Shown in pieces: positions 4,896-6,037 of a stretch of DNA of 6,037 nucleotides. The first letter of the stretch is position 1. Each line of letters opens with the position of its first letter. The position numbers were made by a program, and so were the translations under genes. The DNA comes from Clostridiales bacterium (GTDB taxonomy: Bacteria > Bacillota > Clostridia > Christensenellales > CAG-917), in NCBI GenBank assembly GCA_014799525.1, contig JAAVHW010000088.1:1-6037 (forward strand), in the 5' to 3' direction. The notes under the pieces are model-generated. The model was not told where the DNA came from. It did no database searches and saw nothing but the letters and a program-made list of their open reading frames with translations.

Positions 4896-6037
4896 ATGAG
4901 AAAGACATCATTCTCTAAATTATTCTATTTATTGTTGATTTTAGCCGTCGTATTGTGCGTAATGACAGGGTGCAATGATGACGGACAGTCAACAAGTTCT
5001 GATATCACAAAACCGCAAAGACTATCATTTGAATGGAGCTGGAGTGACGATTATAGCAGTGCTACGGCGAAAACTATATATCAAGGTCAAGATATAGTTT
5101 TGGATGCAAGTATAAGTAAGCTCATAGAAAAAAATGCCACTTGTCAGACAAAGGGCAGCATAAAATACACTGCTTTGGTCAAATTCGATGAGCAGAGTTA
5201 TAGCGATACCGTAAGTGAAGAGATGGACGCATTAGGGCATGATTGGACGGTTTCAAGTTGGAATTGGAAAGGCTTTGATAGGGCTACGGCAAATCTTGTA
5301 TGCGCGAGGGATAGTTCTCATAAATCGGGGGCGGTTGCATCAGTAACTAAACAAATTGAAGGTGATACTTGCGAAAGTATAGGGGAATATATCTATACTG
5401 CTACGGTTGAGAAAGACGGATATACGTTTACGGATATCAAATCAGAAGAAGTGGGTATTGGGCATAAAACCGCGCACGTTCAAGCCACCCCGCCGACTTG
5501 TACTGATATAGGTTATGAAGAGGGAAGCGTTTGCGAGAGGTGTGGCGCTGTTTTGGAAGGATGCGGTGAAATCGCGGCACTCGGGCATTTGGAGGACGAA
5601 GAGTATGCTTTTGACGATGAGGCGCACTGGCACACTTGCGTGCGATGTGAGAGCGTTCTAACGGAAAAATGTGTGCATATCTTTACTGGCACGGATACTT
5701 GTGTGAGCTGTGAATATTATATTCCCGACACCGTATTCGAGGGCAGTGCGATTCAATCGGTTGTGAAAAGAGCTCCCATTTCTTCGGATTTTGAAAACGT
5801 AGCGGGGCTATCGAGCGGCACGCTTGAAATTGTCATCATCGATATTGCGCAGGGCGACAGTATATTTATTAAATTCCCCGACAATCAGACTATGCTTATG
5901 GACGGCGGCTCCGTCAATTTCCCCGTAGGCAACCACTATGACCGAATAAAGGCGGTGCTCGATTCCTACGGCTTAAAAACGCTAAATCATCTGTTTATTA
6001 CGCATAGCGACTATGACCATGTAAGATATTTAGATGA
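4896..6037 (+). CDS. Lipoprotein with tandem Trp/Cys-rich repeats and a ComEC-like metallo-beta-lactamase domain (3' end outside window)
   Basis: The first 380 residues are visible and the frame runs off the window. Residues 1-25 are a lipoprotein signal peptide (MRKTS, a hydrophobic core, then MTGC with the lipidated Cys at 26), so the protein should be anchored on the outer face of the membrane. Two related repeats follow, about 42-116 and 117-190: each starts with W-x-W, has a Tyr/Phe-x-x-A-x-A stretch, a central Cys, a Y-T-A strand and ends in Gly-His. Residues 200-275 are Cys-rich (CERCG, CVRC, CVSC), resembling clostridial surface repeats and possibly binding zinc. From about 308 a ComEC/Rec2-type metallo-beta-lactamase domain begins: IDIAQGDS (315-322), MDGG (335-338), HSDYDH (370-375). 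A hydrolase acting outside the cell is inferred; the substrate is unknown. No DNA-channel membrane segments are seen, so this is not ComEC itself. GAGGGG lies 6 bases before the ATG at 4896; the GTG at 4893 is less likely. Confidence 0.9.
   Translation, partial: MRKTSFSKLFYLLLILAVVLCVMTGCNDDGQSTSSDITKPQRLSFEWSWSDDYSSATAKTIYQGQDIVLDASISKLIEKNATCQTKGSIKYTALVKFDEQSYSDTVSEEMDALGHDWTVSSWNWKGFDRATANLVCARDSSHKSGAVASVTKQIEGDTCESIGEYIYTATVEKDGYTFTDIKSEEVGIGHKTAHVQATPPTCTDIGYEEGSVCERCGAVLEGCGEIAALGHLEDEEYAFDDEAHWHTCVRCESVLTEKCVHIFTGTDTCVSCEYYIPDTVFEGSAIQSVVKRAPISSDFENVAGLSSGTLEIVIIDIAQGDSIFIKFPDNQTMLMDGGSVNFPVGNHYDRIKAVLDSYGLKTLNHLFITHSDYDHVRYLD

Noticed and set aside
4896..6037. Calling the lipoprotein comEC
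   Set aside because: The hydrolase signature is ComEC-like, but the protein begins with a lipoprotein signal and soluble repeats and has no channel membrane segments before the domain.

Overview
The window looks like chromosomal DNA from a Gram-positive, clostridia-like bacterium (Firmicutes/Bacillota), perhaps an uncultured gut anaerobe. The grounds are strong AGGAGG-type ribosome binding sites, a clostridial-type pyruvate phosphate dikinase, a CorA-family transporter of the Firmicute type, and a lipoprotein with Cys/Trp-rich surface repeats of a kind common in Clostridia. Genus and species cannot be read from the sequence. No insertion sequence, CRISPR array, tRNA or rRNA gene was seen.

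Layout: (1) 1-564, +, the 3' end of a gene for a very acidic protein with a basic C-terminal domain of unknown function, closed by a strong hairpin terminator (633-657). (2) 565-815 is non-coding and lies between convergent genes. (3) 816-1769, -, a CorA-family divalent cation transporter. (4) 1770-2104 is a 335-bp divergent control region. It holds a probable leftward promoter, a leader of about 120 nt with a 12-codon reading frame (MDADPRSSQPLQ) and a stable hairpin next to the transporter's ribosome binding site, and a rightward extended -10 promoter. (5) 2105-4753, +, full-length pyruvate phosphate dikinase (ppdK), followed by a clear intrinsic terminator (4778-4808). (6) 4896-6037, +, a lipoprotein with its own TTGACA promoter. 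It has two tandem W-x-W repeats, a CxxC-rich segment and the start of a ComEC-like metallo-beta-lactamase domain, and is cut by the window end.

The genes appear to be separate transcription units. The one plausible functional link is the divergent pair: the dikinase is a Mg2+-dependent enzyme of the PEP/pyruvate node, and the transporter probably brings in Mg2+. The most interesting signal is the leader of the transporter gene, where a short frame beginning Met-Asp-Ala-Asp-Pro recalls the acidic/proline start of the enterobacterial mgtL leader peptide. The second is the extracellular lipoprotein that joins clostridial surface repeats to a ComEC-type hydrolase domain. Nothing here proves a wholly new system.
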